Source of the DNA: Paenibacillus sp. FSL H7-0331
GTDB taxonomy: Bacteria > Bacillota > Bacilli > Paenibacillales > NBRC-103111
NCBI RefSeq assembly: GCF_001956045.1
Contig: NZ_MRTH01000001.1
Coordinates: 1-64,000 of the forward strand
Length of the DNA stretch: 64,000 bases
Direction of reading: 5' to 3'
Of this stretch, positions 25,607 through 35,256 are shown piece by piece (the first letter of the stretch is position 1; each line of letters opens with the position of its first letter). The notes under the pieces were generated by a model. The model was not told where the DNA came from, did not search any database, and was given only the letters and a program-made list of their open reading frames with translations. The position numbers were made by a program, and so were the translations under genes.

Positions 25607-27085
25607 TTATCTCATCATTGGAACAGCGTTCATCGTGCCAACAGGTCCATTAGGATTATCCTTCATTTGCTGCAGCATGGCGTCGCCGTCGGTTTGCCAT
25701 TTTTTCAGAGCATCCCTGATTTGAATCTTGTCCTGTGATGCGTCTTCGAACAAACGACGACCAATATCCTGAACCTGGTAAATATTCGGCTTGTCGCGAT
25801 AAACCTTGTTATCGGGCATTGGTGCAGGGGTCAAGGTTGTAAAGGCTTCAATGTGGAATTGCACACCGTCTTTGGGCTTAATGTATTTCTTGCGAGTAAC
25901 GATATTATAAGAGCTGCTTGCTTTCAGGCGTGCCCAATCTTCACTATTGATGAACTTGATAAATTTCCATGCATCATCTACGTTCTGAGCTTTGGCATTG
26001 ACTCCCATAATCCCGTTCATACTCATATACCCACCTACATCGGGAGCCTCAGGATGAACCGGTAAGGTGACGACATCCCAATCAATTGGCGTAAAGCTCT
26101 TAACATTCTGGGCACTTTTATTGGCGTTCGTAATTTGACTCAGTTGACCATAGTTAATGATCGACATCGCCACACGTCCAGATAAGAAATCGTCGTACTG
26201 GAATGGATTAAAATCGGCACCACCTGGATTCGACATTTTAGCTCTCATGGCTGCCTGATCGAGCTGTTCAGGCAGCACTTTGTCCTTTTTCAGCTGCAGC
26301 ATCGTTTTCCAGATCTTTTCCCATTGATCGGTATCGACCGTCATTTTATCGCCCTTCTCATCGTACATCCTTAGCTGAAGAGGAGCTGTGTACATCTGGA
26401 TCGAATAGAACAGGTCGCCCATCGATTGGGTCGAGAAGGAAAATCCGTATTTGCGGTTTTCACCCTCGCCTTTACCCAAGCGTCTTCCCAGATCAAAAGC
26501 TTCCTCCCACGTCATTTTGTCTTTGGGATAGGCTACTCCGGCTTCATCAAACATTTTTTTGTTATAGACAAGCGCAGAGGAGTTAAAGGTTGGGGCCAAA
26601 GCATACAGCTTGCCATCCCCTGATTTCTTCAAACCTTCGATGACAGCAGGAACCATATCGGAGGTATCGAACTTGTCCTTGGTAATCATCGGATCAAGCT
26701 GAGTCAGCAAGTTGTTGCTGATCAGTTCAGGCAGCTGGTCATAACCGACCATGACCACATCAGGCGGATTGTCACCCTGCATGACTTCCTTGAGCTTATC
26801 GAGTGGATCGACCTGCTTTTTACTTGGGTCCGGCCGGCCATATCTAGTGCTCTCGTCTATGGTTGATACGATTTCCAGCTTGATATTAGGATTGGCATAC
26901 TCAAAGATCTCCGTAAATTGCTGGCGGAAATATTCATCCTCGCTACCGCCCATTGTCGTTGCGATTCGTAGAACCCGCTCCGTCTTGTCCGATGCCCCCG
27001 GCATTTTTGTGCAGGCCGCCAGCAGCGGAATCGTAAGTCCCGCACATATGGACAGCAGCATAGCTTGCTTAACCCATGGTTTCAT
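25607..27085 (-). CDS. Extracellular solute-binding lipoprotein
   Basis: 492 residues, lipobox LTIPLLAACTK. The fold is of the sugar/oligosaccharide type: LRIATTMGGSEDEYFRQQF at the N-terminus, DVVMVGYDQLPELISNNLL near 110, ALVYNKKMFDEAGVAYPKDK MTWEEAFDLG near 175. There is no importer permease beside it; the neighbours are a MacAB-like exporter and a secreted protein. It may therefore serve a distant importer or act as a sensor. AAGGGGG upstream. Confidence 0.88.
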   Translation of the reverse strand: MKPWVKQAMLLSICAGLTIPLLAACTKMPGASDKTERVLRIATTMGGSEDEYFRQQFTEIFEYANPNIKLEIVSTIDESTRYGRPDPSKKQVDPLDKLKEVMQGDNPPDVVMVGYDQLPELISNNLLTQLDPMITKDKFDTSDMVPAVIEGLKKSGDGKLYALAPTFNSSALVYNKKMFDEAGVAYPKDKMTWEEAFDLGRRLGKGEGENRKYGFSFSTQSMGDLFYSIQMYTAPLQLRMYDEKGDKMTVDTDQWEKIWKTMLQLKKDKVLPEQLDQAAMRAKMSNPGGADFNPFQYDDFLSGRVAMSIINYGQLSQITNANKSAQNVKSFTPIDWDVVTLPVHPEAPDVGGYMSMNGIMGVNAKAQNVDDAWKFIKFINSEDWARLKASSSYNIVTRKKYIKPKDGVQFHIEAFTTLTPAPMPDNKVYRDKPNIYQVQDIGRRLFEDASQDKIQIRDALKKWQTDGDAMLQQMKDNPNGPVGTMNAVPMMR

Positions 27086-27226
27086 TAACTAAAATCCCCC
27101 TTTGTAATAGTTGTTGCTTAAATTTGGCTTGCTGTGGTTGTCCTTATGTAACTGCCTTATGTAGTTGTTTGAAGCACTTATGATTTATGTGTATATAATG
27201 AAGACGCATGAAGTCTTCAAAATACA

Positions 27227-28108
27227 TCAGGACAAACTCTTAGGAGGGCGAATAATGATCTTCTCCCCATCAAACTCCATTGACGCCTTGCTATCAATTT
27301 TCAGTGCCTGTAAATAGGCCTTCGGGATTTGCAGCCGTCCGGCGCGATCCAGCACGACATATTCCTCATGCACATCCTGCATCGAATGTAAGCCAGAAGA
27401 AACTTCAGATCCTGCCTCATCCAGATTCGGATTGCGCTTAATGAACTCCGTGCTGGTCATCCCATCGCGAATCGCTACAACACGATCCACCTTGCTGGCG
27501 AGCTCCATATCATGAGTTACAATAACAATCGTAACCCCCAGCTCGCGGTTCAGCTTTCGAAAAATATCCATGATCATATCCGAGGTTCGTGTATCGACTG
27601 AGCCCGTTGGTTCATCCGCCAGCAGCAGTGTCGGTTTGTTGGATAAGGAAATCGCAATCGCTACCCGCTGCTGCTCGCCTCCAGAGAGCTGCTGCAGCTT
27701 ATTCCCCATTCGCTCCTTGAGGCCAACCCATTCCAGCAGCTGCTTGGCGTAGGCTCTATCGTATTGACCACTCAGCATCATCGGCATTTCGACGTTTTCC
27801 AGCGCGGTCAGGTAAGGAACCAGATTGCGGGCGTTATTTTGCCAAATAAATCCAACGGTTTTACGCTTGTATTGGACAAGCTCCTCGTCAGTGATTTTCA
27901 GCAAATTCCATTCTCCAACCTGAACCTGCCCTGCCGATGGACGGTCAAGACCTCCTAAAATATTCAGCAATGTGGACTTACCACTGCCGCTGTTGCCGAT
28001 TATCGCCATCATTTCGCCACTAGCAACAGAAATATTAAGACCTTTGAGAGCGACGACCTCGATCTCGTCGGTTTTGTATATTTTGACAAGCTCTTCACAG
28101 CTGATCAT
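27227..28108 (-). CDS. ABC ATPase with C-terminal AbrB-like domain
   Basis: 293 residues. LolD/MacB-type ATPase: Walker A GNSGSGKSTLLNILGG (about 37), signature LSGGEQQRVAIAISL (about 140), Walker B LLLADEPTGSVD (about 165), switch VTHDMELAS. Residues 248-293 form an added domain, EEYVVLDRAGRLQIPKAYLQ followed by LKIDSKASMEF and KIIIRPP. It matches the swapped-hairpin AbrB/SpoVT/MazE pattern (x-LD-x-xGRxxIPKxxxxxLxI...). That fold normally binds DNA, or forms dimers, so the ATPase may self-regulate or be tethered by it. Starts 3 bases after the permease stop behind GGAGAGGAG. Confidence 0.9.
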   Translation of the reverse strand: MISCEELVKIYKTDEIEVVALKGLNISVASGEMMAIIGNSGSGKSTLLNILGGLDRPSAGQVQVGEWNLLKITDEELVQYKRKTVGFIWQNNARNLVPYLTALENVEMPMMLSGQYDRAYAKQLLEWVGLKERMGNKLQQLSGGEQQRVAIAISLSNKPTLLLADEPTGSVDTRTSDMIMDIFRKLNRELGVTIVIVTHDMELASKVDRVVAIRDGMTSTEFIKRNPNLDEAGSEVSSGLHSMQDVHEEYVVLDRAGRLQIPKAYLQALKIDSKASMEFDGEKIIIRPPKSLS

Positions 28109-28111
28109 CGC

Positions 28112-31051
28112 TTATTTCTCCTCTCCCAGCTTCACAGCTTGATGAACACGCAGCCTGCGTATATGCAGGAACAACAGTGCAGCACCCGTCAGCATCATGA
28201 ATGCCACGACAATATATAACTGATCGGTATCACGGGCATTAAATACTACACGGAACGGTGGAACCTGTGTCTGCACGTTTTCTGCCGTCTGCAAGAAGGG
28301 CAGGAATAAATAACTGGTCAGCTTCCCAATTCCTATACCGAGAGCGATAGACAGCCCAGCTGTAAAGCCCTGCTCCAATAAAAGCATTCCCGTTAGCTGT
28401 CTACGAGAGAGTCCCATCGCCCGCAGTACGCCAAACTGCACAACTCTGCTGGAAAGATTGAAAAACCAATACAGGATGTAACCAATTAACGACACAAGCA
28501 CGGAAACCAGAAATCCAAGACTCAAAATGCCAAATACGCCACCACGGGATGGATGCTTTTTCTGGATAATCAGTTCGTTGCGCACGTCTTTGACACTGGC
28601 AATTTCAATCTGTTTGGCTGTCAGTGCTTCGACAATGGGTGTAACCTTCGCACCGTCCTTCATTTTTAACCACACCTCATAAGGAACAATCGGGGCCTGA
28701 TCATAAATGTATTCCAGATTAGCAATGAAAAATGGGGTTTGATCCGGATATTGACTTGGCCAATAAGGAACCGTAGCCACAACGACAAACTCCACCTGCT
28801 GCTGTTGAATGGAAATATTAATAATGTCCCCTTCCTTGATGTGGTTCTTCTCGGCAAAGGACGTCGGAATAATGACAGCCTGCTCATACGTGCCAAGCAG
28901 ATTCAGGTAGGCGTTGGGATGTGCCTTGAACAAATCCTTGCGAAACCAGGCGACTTTGGCAAAATCCACGTTGTCGATTCCCATCAACATGCCTTGCCCT
29001 AACGATTTTCCCGAAACCACGACATTACCTTTGGTCCGTAACACTCGTGCTGCGTGGTCGATGCCTTCCGTCTGCTGAAAAACAATGAATGGAGGCTCCA
29101 CATATCGCAGCTTGGGAGGAGGTCCTTCCATGCCACTGCCAGCACCACCGGGTGCGCCTCCGCCCTGTTGGCCGGAACCGCTATTACCGCCACCTGGAGA
29201 GCCACCGTTTCCCTGGGAGCCACCGGCCCCACTTCCGCTGTTTCCACCATTTTGACCTGCGCTTTGATCCTGTGGAAGCTCATCGGATACTCCAGTCCAG
29301 ACCGCCTGCACAATCACATCCGTACCATAGGCATACAGAGTGCGATCCGTGGAGTTCAAATCGATGGTTCTGGCCGCCGATGCATTGTACACACCAAGCC
29401 CCAGGGTCAAAATGAGCAGCAGCATCAGCGGGTAATAAGACCCGGCCGAACGTGACAGTTGCGTCAATGTCAAGTAAATCGGCACCGGCAGGAATCGCTT
29501 GCCTATCCAGCTCCATAAGCGGAGCAACCACGGAAACAGCCGCAGAAAAAACAATCCCAAGGAAATAATCGATAAGGCCGGTACAAAAAACAGCAACGGA
29601 TGCACCTGTAATTGATCAGTAGTAAGTCCTGTCTGAGCCGTGAGCAGCTGCCGCTGGTCGAACAAGTAGTAACCATAACCTACTAAAGCGATCAATCCCA
29701 CATCCAGAAACCATTTTTGCCAAAATGGCGACCGGTCGGCACGAGCCAGCTTCTGCTTATAGCTGACAATAGAGGAGCGTGCATATACAATGGCCGGTAT
29801 GACGCTGGCCAGGATCGCTATGAAGACAGCCGCACCCCCGTACAGCAAAGCTTCGGTCGAGACACCTACCGGTACCGATTGGCGGTCAACGAAGGTTAGA
29901 AAGCCGCTGGAGGAGCCTATGCTCTTGGCCATGAACCAGCCAAGCATAGGACCTACGATTAACGCAGTCACCCCCAGCAGAAACCCTTCAAGCAAATAGA
30001 TGCCAATAATTTGTCGGGTACTGCCGCCCCGGCTTCGCAGAACAGCAATTACACTGCGCTGCCGATCCAGAGATTGACGCGCATTCATCACAATGTAATA
30101 AAAAACCATCGCAATCATGGGTGCGGCTAACGTAAATAGCAAAATTTGCAGCTGCAGACTCTGCGATCTGAACTCCTGCAGAATAGGAATAAACGATAAA
30201 TCGACCCGTGTATTTTTCAGTTTCTGAAACAAGGTGATATCCAGACGCTCCAGTTTATTTTGCAGCGGAGACAATTGACTTGTCTGAATCTCCCGTAAGT
30301 CAAAAGCATAATACCAATTGGCCAAATTGAGCGGAATTTTTTTCTGTTGAAGTATGTAGGTTTGAAATGACTGCTCGCTCATAAAGAGGGTGTTAACCAA
30401 CCCCTCCATACCTTGAAACCAATACGGATCGCCTTCCTTGCCCGCTTTGACCGTACCCACTATCTTGATCTTGAGCGGTGCTATACCTAACCCCCCGCTA
30501 ATCGGATAATTGAATACATCACCGATATGCATATCGTTACGGAACATCGCTTCTTCCAGAATAACAGCTTCAACGATACCGTTTTGAATCTGATCCGCAT
30601 ACCATTGTCCCTGTACGATCTCGATTTGCTCCTTCAAACCGCTTTGTGACATCAGGGTCATCTGGCGTTTTTTGCTCGGATCCACGGTTTGGGGGTTATC
30701 GGGTGCCAACTGGGAGGAGCGGATCGAATAGCTGCGGACATAGGCCTGATTAGGAAAGGCAACGTCCTTAGGAAGTTCGGTTTGGATGTATTGATCCACG
30801 TCGGCAAGTGCATCCAGATCTGCTTTCTCACTCCCCGTTGCCTGATAACGAATCAGCAGTGAGCCTGCCGGTAGTCCATTGCTCTTCTCTTCCAGCGATT
30901 TGCTGACCACACGCTTCAAGGATCCATCGGCATACATCGGTATGCTTGTCGTAAAAGCAACAGCCATGATCAAGCCGAGTAGTGAGCTTAAGGTTAGCCA
31001 GCGCGTGTTCCACATCTTGCGGTATAAAAACCGAAGCATCGGTATCGACAT
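28112..31051 (-). CDS. FtsX/MacB-family ABC permease with glycine-rich insert
   Basis: 979 residues. An N-terminal helix, a large extracytoplasmic domain (about 40-290) and three helices (about 295-430) form the first FtsX block; a second block lies near 830-970 (LGFLVSVLVSLIGYILYWFF, LQFGVLRAMGLSRRQL-type coupling helix). Between them is a second outer domain with a Gly/Asn/Ser/Gln-rich linker of about 50 residues near 585-640. Duplicated-block permeases of this size work as one polypeptide with an ATPase dimer. Its start overlaps the adaptor stop by one base (TAATG). Confidence 0.9.
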   Translation of the reverse strand: MSIPMLRFLYRKMWNTRWLTLSSLLGLIMAVAFTTSIPMYADGSLKRVVSKSLEEKSNGLPAGSLLIRYQATGSEKADLDALADVDQYIQTELPKDVAFPNQAYVRSYSIRSSQLAPDNPQTVDPSKKRQMTLMSQSGLKEQIEIVQGQWYADQIQNGIVEAVILEEAMFRNDMHIGDVFNYPISGGLGIAPLKIKIVGTVKAGKEGDPYWFQGMEGLVNTLFMSEQSFQTYILQQKKIPLNLANWYYAFDLREIQTSQLSPLQNKLERLDITLFQKLKNTRVDLSFIPILQEFRSQSLQLQILLFTLAAPMIAMVFYYIVMNARQSLDRQRSVIAVLRSRGGSTRQIIGIYLLEGFLLGVTALIVGPMLGWFMAKSIGSSSGFLTFVDRQSVPVGVSTEALLYGGAAVFIAILASVIPAIVYARSSIVSYKQKLARADRSPFWQKWFLDVGLIALVGYGYYLFDQRQLLTAQTGLTTDQLQVHPLLFFVPALSIISLGLFFLRLFPWLLRLWSWIGKRFLPVPIYLTLTQLSRSAGSYYPLMLLLILTLGLGVYNASAARTIDLNSTDRTLYAYGTDVIVQAVWTGVSDELPQDQSAGQNGGNSGSGAGGSQGNGGSPGGGNSGSGQQGGGAPGGAGSGMEGPPPKLRYVEPPFIVFQQTEGIDHAARVLRTKGNVVVSGKSLGQGMLMGIDNVDFAKVAWFRKDLFKAHPNAYLNLLGTYEQAVIIPTSFAEKNHIKEGDIINISIQQQQVEFVVVATVPYWPSQYPDQTPFFIANLEYIYDQAPIVPYEVWLKMKDGAKVTPIVEALTAKQIEIASVKDVRNELIIQKKHPSRGGVFGILSLGFLVSVLVSLIGYILYWFFNLSSRVVQFGVLRAMGLSRRQLTGMLLLEQGFTAGLSIALGIGIGKLTSYLFLPFLQTAENVQTQVPPFRVVFNARDTDQLYIVVAFMMLTGAALLFLHIRRLRVHQAVKLGEEK

Positions 31052-32154
31052 TATCGACCCACAACTTTCTGCCCCGGCGTTAGTCCCTTAAGAATTTCCA
31101 CATCCGTCGATGTTTGCTGACCAATCTCTACATCCACTTCTTTTTTGTTCCCCTGCTCGTCTACCAGCTGCACATAGTTTCGTCCCGAATAAGAACGCAA
31201 GGTAGATAAAGGAATCGTGACTGCCTTTTCTTTGCGCTGGATGATGACGGACACACTGAGCCGTGTCCCCCTATTCAGCCCTTGCGGAAAAGGATCCAGC
31301 TGTACAACCAAATAATTGTCAATCGTATCCGGCGTCTTCGGTTGCCCATTGCTTCCCTGACCACCAACGCCGCCATTACCTGTATCTACTTTAGGATTAG
31401 GCAGCTGTAGTACTTTTCCTTTGTGTTGACCTGCAGCATTAATGTCCACGACAACCTCCATGCCGACCGCGACCTTTTTCAAGTCGTCTGCACTTAAGCT
31501 CCCGACAACAGTCAGCTGAGACAAATCAGCAATCGTCGCAACGGCATCATACGCTTGTGCGGTGTCGCCCTTTTTCAGAAATACAGAAACAATCGTACCG
31601 GCATAGGGTGCCGTCAGCTTCGCCTTGGCAATTGTGTTTTCCAGCTTGTTCAATTCCTCACGTTTCAGTTCAAAATCGATTTTTGCCTGCTCCAGCGACT
31701 CCACAGTCATTTCATCGGCTTTGCGCAAGGTTTCAATCATAACAAGCTCATCCTTGCGTGTTTGCAGACGCTTCTGCTTCAGCTGGCTCTCCTGCTCCGT
31801 CACATCAAGCTCGGCAATGAGCTGACCTTGCTCCACCTTGTCGCCGCTCTTCACCAGAACACTCTTGATTCTGCGGCTTGCTTCATCGGTAAAATACAGA
31901 TCTTCCTCCTGAGTAGCCATCAGTTTGCCAGAGCCGTGCACCTTGGTTTCCAGTGTATCGGTTTTCACGATGTACTCCGGCTTTTTGGATAGCTTGGGAG
32001 CTGTTATAACCGGCAGCTTCTCCTCTTCATCCTCCTTCGGCAGCAAGGAGCAGCCCGATACAAGCACTAGCACAGCCGCTAAACAAGCGATTGCGACAGG
32101 CCGCACGGACAGACTACGTGCTGATAAATTTTCCATCCACCATTTCGAATACAT
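31051..32154 (-). CDS. Lipoprotein adaptor of the ABC exporter (MacA/HlyD family)
   Basis: 367 residues from MYSKWWMENLSARSL; GGAGG 9 bases upstream of the ATG supports this start, which overlaps the ATPase gene by 41 bases. Lipobox VLVLVSGCS. Barrel-sandwich halves (KSVLVKSGDKVEQGQLIAEL; LTAPYAGTIVSVFLKKGDT) flank a coiled coil (about 125-180), and the C-terminus has the membrane-proximal domain. It is expected to link the FtsX-type permease to an extracellular partner. Confidence 0.9.
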   Translation of the reverse strand: MYSKWWMENLSARSLSVRPVAIACLAAVLVLVSGCSLLPKEDEEEKLPVITAPKLSKKPEYIVKTDTLETKVHGSGKLMATQEEDLYFTDEASRRIKSVLVKSGDKVEQGQLIAELDVTEQESQLKQKRLQTRKDELVMIETLRKADEMTVESLEQAKIDFELKREELNKLENTIAKAKLTAPYAGTIVSVFLKKGDTAQAYDAVATIADLSQLTVVGSLSADDLKKVAVGMEVVVDINAAGQHKGKVLQLPNPKVDTGNGGVGGQGSNGQPKTPDTIDNYLVVQLDPFPQGLNRGTRLSVSVIIQRKEKAVTIPLSTLRSYSGRNYVQLVDEQGNKKEVDVEIGQQTSTDVEILKGLTPGQKVVGR

Positions 32155-32941
32155 GGTCGGCAACCTCCATAATTGTCGGATCGTGTGTCGTCATACATAT
32201 CGTTACTTGCTCAGTCGTAATAATGTCACGAAACACCGCCATTACCTGTGCACCCATCTGGGAATCCAGCTCTGCTGTCGGTTCGTCGGCCAACAACAGA
32301 GAAGGTTTATGCGCTATCGCTTTGGCAATAGCAACACGCTGCTGCTCGCCTCCCGATAACTCGAAAGGACGATGATGCATACGTTTGGAAAGCCCTACCA
32401 GATCCAGACAATGGGCAGCACGCTGCTTCCATTCTGATCGCGGAACCCCTGCCATTCGCAGCGCCAGTTCAACATTTTCCCAGGCAGACAACAAGGGCAT
32501 CAAGGCATACGATTGAAAAATAAAACCGATCTCCTTGCGACGAATCTGTGTGCGTTGATCGTCACTGCAGCGATGAAACGGATGATTAAGAAACATAATC
32601 TCACCCGTATTAGGCTGATCCAGCCCTCCGATCAAATTCAACAGCGTTGTTTTACCTGAGCCTGAACGGCCTTTGAGCATGACGAGCTGCAGCGGATAAA
32701 GGGACATGTTGATGCCTTTGAGTACATGCAGTTGACTGCCTCCAACGGGAAAGGAACGCTCTACTCCCGATACGGTAAGAATCGGCTGGGTAATGTCAAA
32801 ACGCTGCTCAATGATAACCTTTTCCGCCTTAGAAGCCACAGCACCATCATTCATGACAGGTTGTAAATCAGTTTCTGTGTTGAGCTCTCGCCCTTCAGAA
32901 ACCTTGCTTGTTTGTTTTTTTGGACGAAGCCAACCTATCAT
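32114..32941 (-). CDS. ABC ATPase of MacB/LolD type
   Basis: 275 residues from MIGWLRPKKQTSK; AGGAGG upstream fixes the start. Walker A GRSGSGKTTLLNLIGG (about 95), signature LSGGEQQRVAIAKAI (about 195), Walker B LLLADEPTAELD (about 220), switch TTHDPTIMEVAD. The first ~55 residues are a charged extension outside the ATPase fold. It opens the four-gene exporter operon, which then contains adaptor, permease and the AbrB-tailed ATPase, giving two different ATPases for one permease. Confidence 0.92.
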   Translation of the reverse strand: MIGWLRPKKQTSKVSEGRELNTETDLQPVMNDGAVASKAEKVIIEQRFDITQPILTVSGVERSFPVGGSQLHVLKGINMSLYPLQLVMLKGRSGSGKTTLLNLIGGLDQPNTGEIMFLNHPFHRCSDDQRTQIRRKEIGFIFQSYALMPLLSAWENVELALRMAGVPRSEWKQRAAHCLDLVGLSKRMHHRPFELSGGEQQRVAIAKAIAHKPSLLLADEPTAELDSQMGAQVMAVFRDIITTEQVTICMTTHDPTIMEVADHVFEMVDGKFIST

Positions 32942-33354
32942 TTTGATCCTCCTATAAGTGTTCTTCCAGGTATCGCTACCCATAAGAATAACGAACTATG
33001 TAAGCTTCCAACAGCACTCTTCATAAAAACAGCCAGCTTCATCATGACTCGCCAAGCTTCCATGAACCAACCTGGTTTTTCCTGATCTGCCAGCATACAG
33101 CAGTTTGACCTGCGAATGACAAAATGATCTCCCCTAATCTTAGACGAGGCGAATCGGCAAAAGGTTACAGAAACAGGATAAAAATTAGCTAGTCTGATGA
33201 ATACTATCGAATTTCGTTGAATCTACAACCATACATTGATAAACAAACCGAATTGTTATATAATTACAGGTCAACATATTTTCACCTTTATCTGTAAAGA
33301 CGTCATTTTATCAGGCTTTACCATGCTATAGAAGACTTCGGGAGGTTACTATTC
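32942..33354. other. Intergenic region, promoters only
   Basis: No gene seen. Contains a good promoter for the ankyrin gene and presumably the promoter of the divergent exporter operon. Confidence 0.6.
33236..33264 (+). promoter_or_regulatory. Vegetative promoter of the ankyrin-repeat gene
   Basis: TTGATA, 17-base spacer, TATAAT: close to the sigma-A consensus, about 90 bases before the start codon. Confidence 0.7.
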
Positions 33355-34023
33355 ATGTCATCATCACTAATAGAACAGCTCATGCGAGCCATTAAAGCGA
33401 AGGATATGGAACAAGCAGCCAACTTACTCAATGAACATCCAGATGTGGCGCGGCACAAGGATTCAGAAGGAAACAGCCCTATCCTGATCGCCCAATACTA
33501 TGGAGCCAAATCGATAGTTACTTTATTGCTTGACCTCCATGTAAGCTTAAATATTCATGAAGCCGCTGCAGTTGGCAAGCTATCGGCTGTAGTCGATCTA
33601 CTTGAGGAGTCACCGGCGCTTATGGACAGCTATTCACATGACGGCTATACACCGCTTGGCCTGGCTGCTTTCTTCGGGCATAGCACTATAGCCGCAGCTC
33701 TCCTCGAACGCGGTGCAAAAGTCAATACCGTCTCTTATAACACCATGCGTGTGACACCACTACATTCGGCTGCCGCTGGCAGGCATACTTCTATCGCTGA
33801 GGTACTTCTGCTGCATGCCGCAGACCCGAATGCTCGCCAGCAAAGCGGTTGGACGCCGCTGCATTCAGCAGTACACAATCAGCATATCGAGATGGTTACA
33901 CTTCTGCTCAAGCATGGCTCAGACCCTGAAGCTGCCAACGATGAAGGGGTAACACCTGTCGATATGGCCCGAAATTCCGCTAACGTAGAGCTTCTCAACC
34001 TCATCACAACGGATTTGGTATAA
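33355..34023 (+). CDS. Ankyrin-repeat protein
   Basis: 222 residues, soluble, with about six ankyrin repeats. The clearest are DGYTPLGLAAFFGHSTIAAA LLERGAKVN, TPLHSAAAGRHTSIAEVLLL HAADPNARQ and GWTPLHSAVHNQHIEMVTLL LKHGSDPEA. Ankyrin repeats mediate protein-protein binding; the partner is unknown. GGGAGG precedes the start. It has its own promoter and terminator, so is monocistronic. Confidence 0.93.
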   Translation: MSSSLIEQLMRAIKAKDMEQAANLLNEHPDVARHKDSEGNSPILIAQYYGAKSIVTLLLDLHVSLNIHEAAAVGKLSAVVDLLEESPALMDSYSHDGYTPLGLAAFFGHSTIAAALLERGAKVNTVSYNTMRVTPLHSAAAGRHTSIAEVLLLHAADPNARQQSGWTPLHSAVHNQHIEMVTLLLKHGSDPEAANDEGVTPVDMARNSANVELLNLITTDLV

Positions 34024-34058
34024 GGGATACATGACCGTACCTACTGCATGCCCACCAC

Positions 34059-34104
34059 AAAAAACGGCATCCCTTCCTCATCAGAGGCGACTGCCGTTTT
34101 TTTT
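34059..34104. terminator. Bidirectional terminator
   Basis: AAAAAACGGCA / TGCCGTTTTTTTT stem between convergent genes; A and T tracts on either side allow use in both directions. Confidence 0.85.
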
Positions 34105-34136
34105 GATTCCCTATTTCAATTCGTAAGAAGAGCTGC

Positions 34137-35234
34137 TTAGTGGACCAAGACGGTGAGTTTGGGATACGCAACCTGGATCTCTGCCGCTCTTTTCTCCAGA
34201 ATATGAAGCTCAAAGTCGGCTGCAAACAGATCCGGATCCGTCTCCACAGTTACACTCGTCCCCGTTTCTCCTGTAGCTCCCACGATCCGTACACCCGTTT
34301 GCGGAATACCGTGCTTATAATTCTGTCTGTACACATGGCCGTCTCTGCGTATTTCCACAGCTAGTTGATACGATAAAGCATTAACTACAGCAACACTTAT
34401 CCCTTTTTCACCCCCTGCTGCAAAATACGGTGCACTTAAACCAGGACGCTGAATATCGGTCAGCACAGCCAGTAAATTCGGTTTATCAGGTGCGCTGAGT
34501 GCGCTGATCGGAATCCCCCGACCGTTGTCTGCAACAGTCACATTTCGTTGATCATGCAAATAAATATCGATCTGACTGCAATACCCGGATTGGTGCTCCA
34601 AAATGGAATTTTCGATTAAAGCCCAAACGAGCAAGTGGGGGTCATACTTCGTCTTTCCTGCACCTAAATATAAACCTGCGTGATCTCTGGCTTCGGCCAT
34701 ATCCATATAATTCCCGGTATCCGCCAAATCAGCCGCAGCTGCGAGCAGCAGCAGAACCGGAAGAACCCGATGTGCCGGCAGGCTGTACTCACCTCCCCGT
34801 TCTTCCTGAATGAGCAAGTCTGCTCCCATTAATGCTTTTGTATGATGATACAATTGACCCGTTGTCCCCATATGAAGCCGCTCCACTAAATCCGTACCAT
34901 TGACGGGTCCTTGCAAGACAGACCTTAATATATCGAGTCGCTGCTTGTTCCCAAGCGCTGACAATATCTTGGCCAGCTTCTCGCCATCCTGGTTAAGCAA
35001 GCTGCTGATTTGCTGCTCCTGGGCTTCCCACTTGTATTTGATTGTGGAATTTCGATATTGGCCGGAATAATAAATGCGACCAGAACCCCCATTTGCTTCG
35101 TCAACAGGGTCTGCCGGATCACTTATAATCTCACTTTTCCGACTGGTATCCATCCTGCTTTGCTGCACATACCTTTGCAATTCATTCAATTGCTTCTTCA
35201 ATTCATCCATTTCCAAACCCAGATCACGAGTCAC
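34137..35234 (-). CDS. ArsR-type winged helix fused to a GyrB-like GHKL domain
   Basis: 365 residues from GTG at 35234 (GGAGGT 6 bases upstream). It has an N-terminal coiled coil (about 5-25), a linker, then a winged helix (about 84-150: KLAKILSALGNKQRLDILRS VLQ, with TTGQLYHHTKALMGADLLIQ). Residues about 195-345 follow GyrB closely: PHLLVWALIENSILEHQSGY, VTVADNGRGIP (about 232-242), FAAGGEKGISVAVVNALS (about 271-288) and GETGTSVTVETDPDLF. Aligned with GyrB, the catalytic Glu is Ala205; Asn209 and Asp236 (nucleotide site) are kept. It probably binds a nucleotide without turnover. A palindrome precedes the gene. Confidence 0.85.
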   Translation of the reverse strand: MTRDLGLEMDELKKQLNELQRYVQQSRMDTSRKSEIISDPADPVDEANGGSGRIYYSGQYRNSTIKYKWEAQEQQISSLLNQDGEKLAKILSALGNKQRLDILRSVLQGPVNGTDLVERLHMGTTGQLYHHTKALMGADLLIQEERGGEYSLPAHRVLPVLLLLAAAADLADTGNYMDMAEARDHAGLYLGAGKTKYDPHLLVWALIENSILEHQSGYCSQIDIYLHDQRNVTVADNGRGIPISALSAPDKPNLLAVLTDIQRPGLSAPYFAAGGEKGISVAVVNALSYQLAVEIRRDGHVYRQNYKHGIPQTGVRIVGATGETGTSVTVETDPDLFAADFELHILEKRAAEIQVAYPKLTVLVH

Positions 35235-35256
35235 ACGAGCACCTCCAAATTTCAAT

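Noticed and set aside
29054..29455. Long open frame on the plus strand inside the permease gene
   Set aside because: It is the reverse of the Gly-rich permease linker; composition and lack of ribosome site mark it as a shadow.
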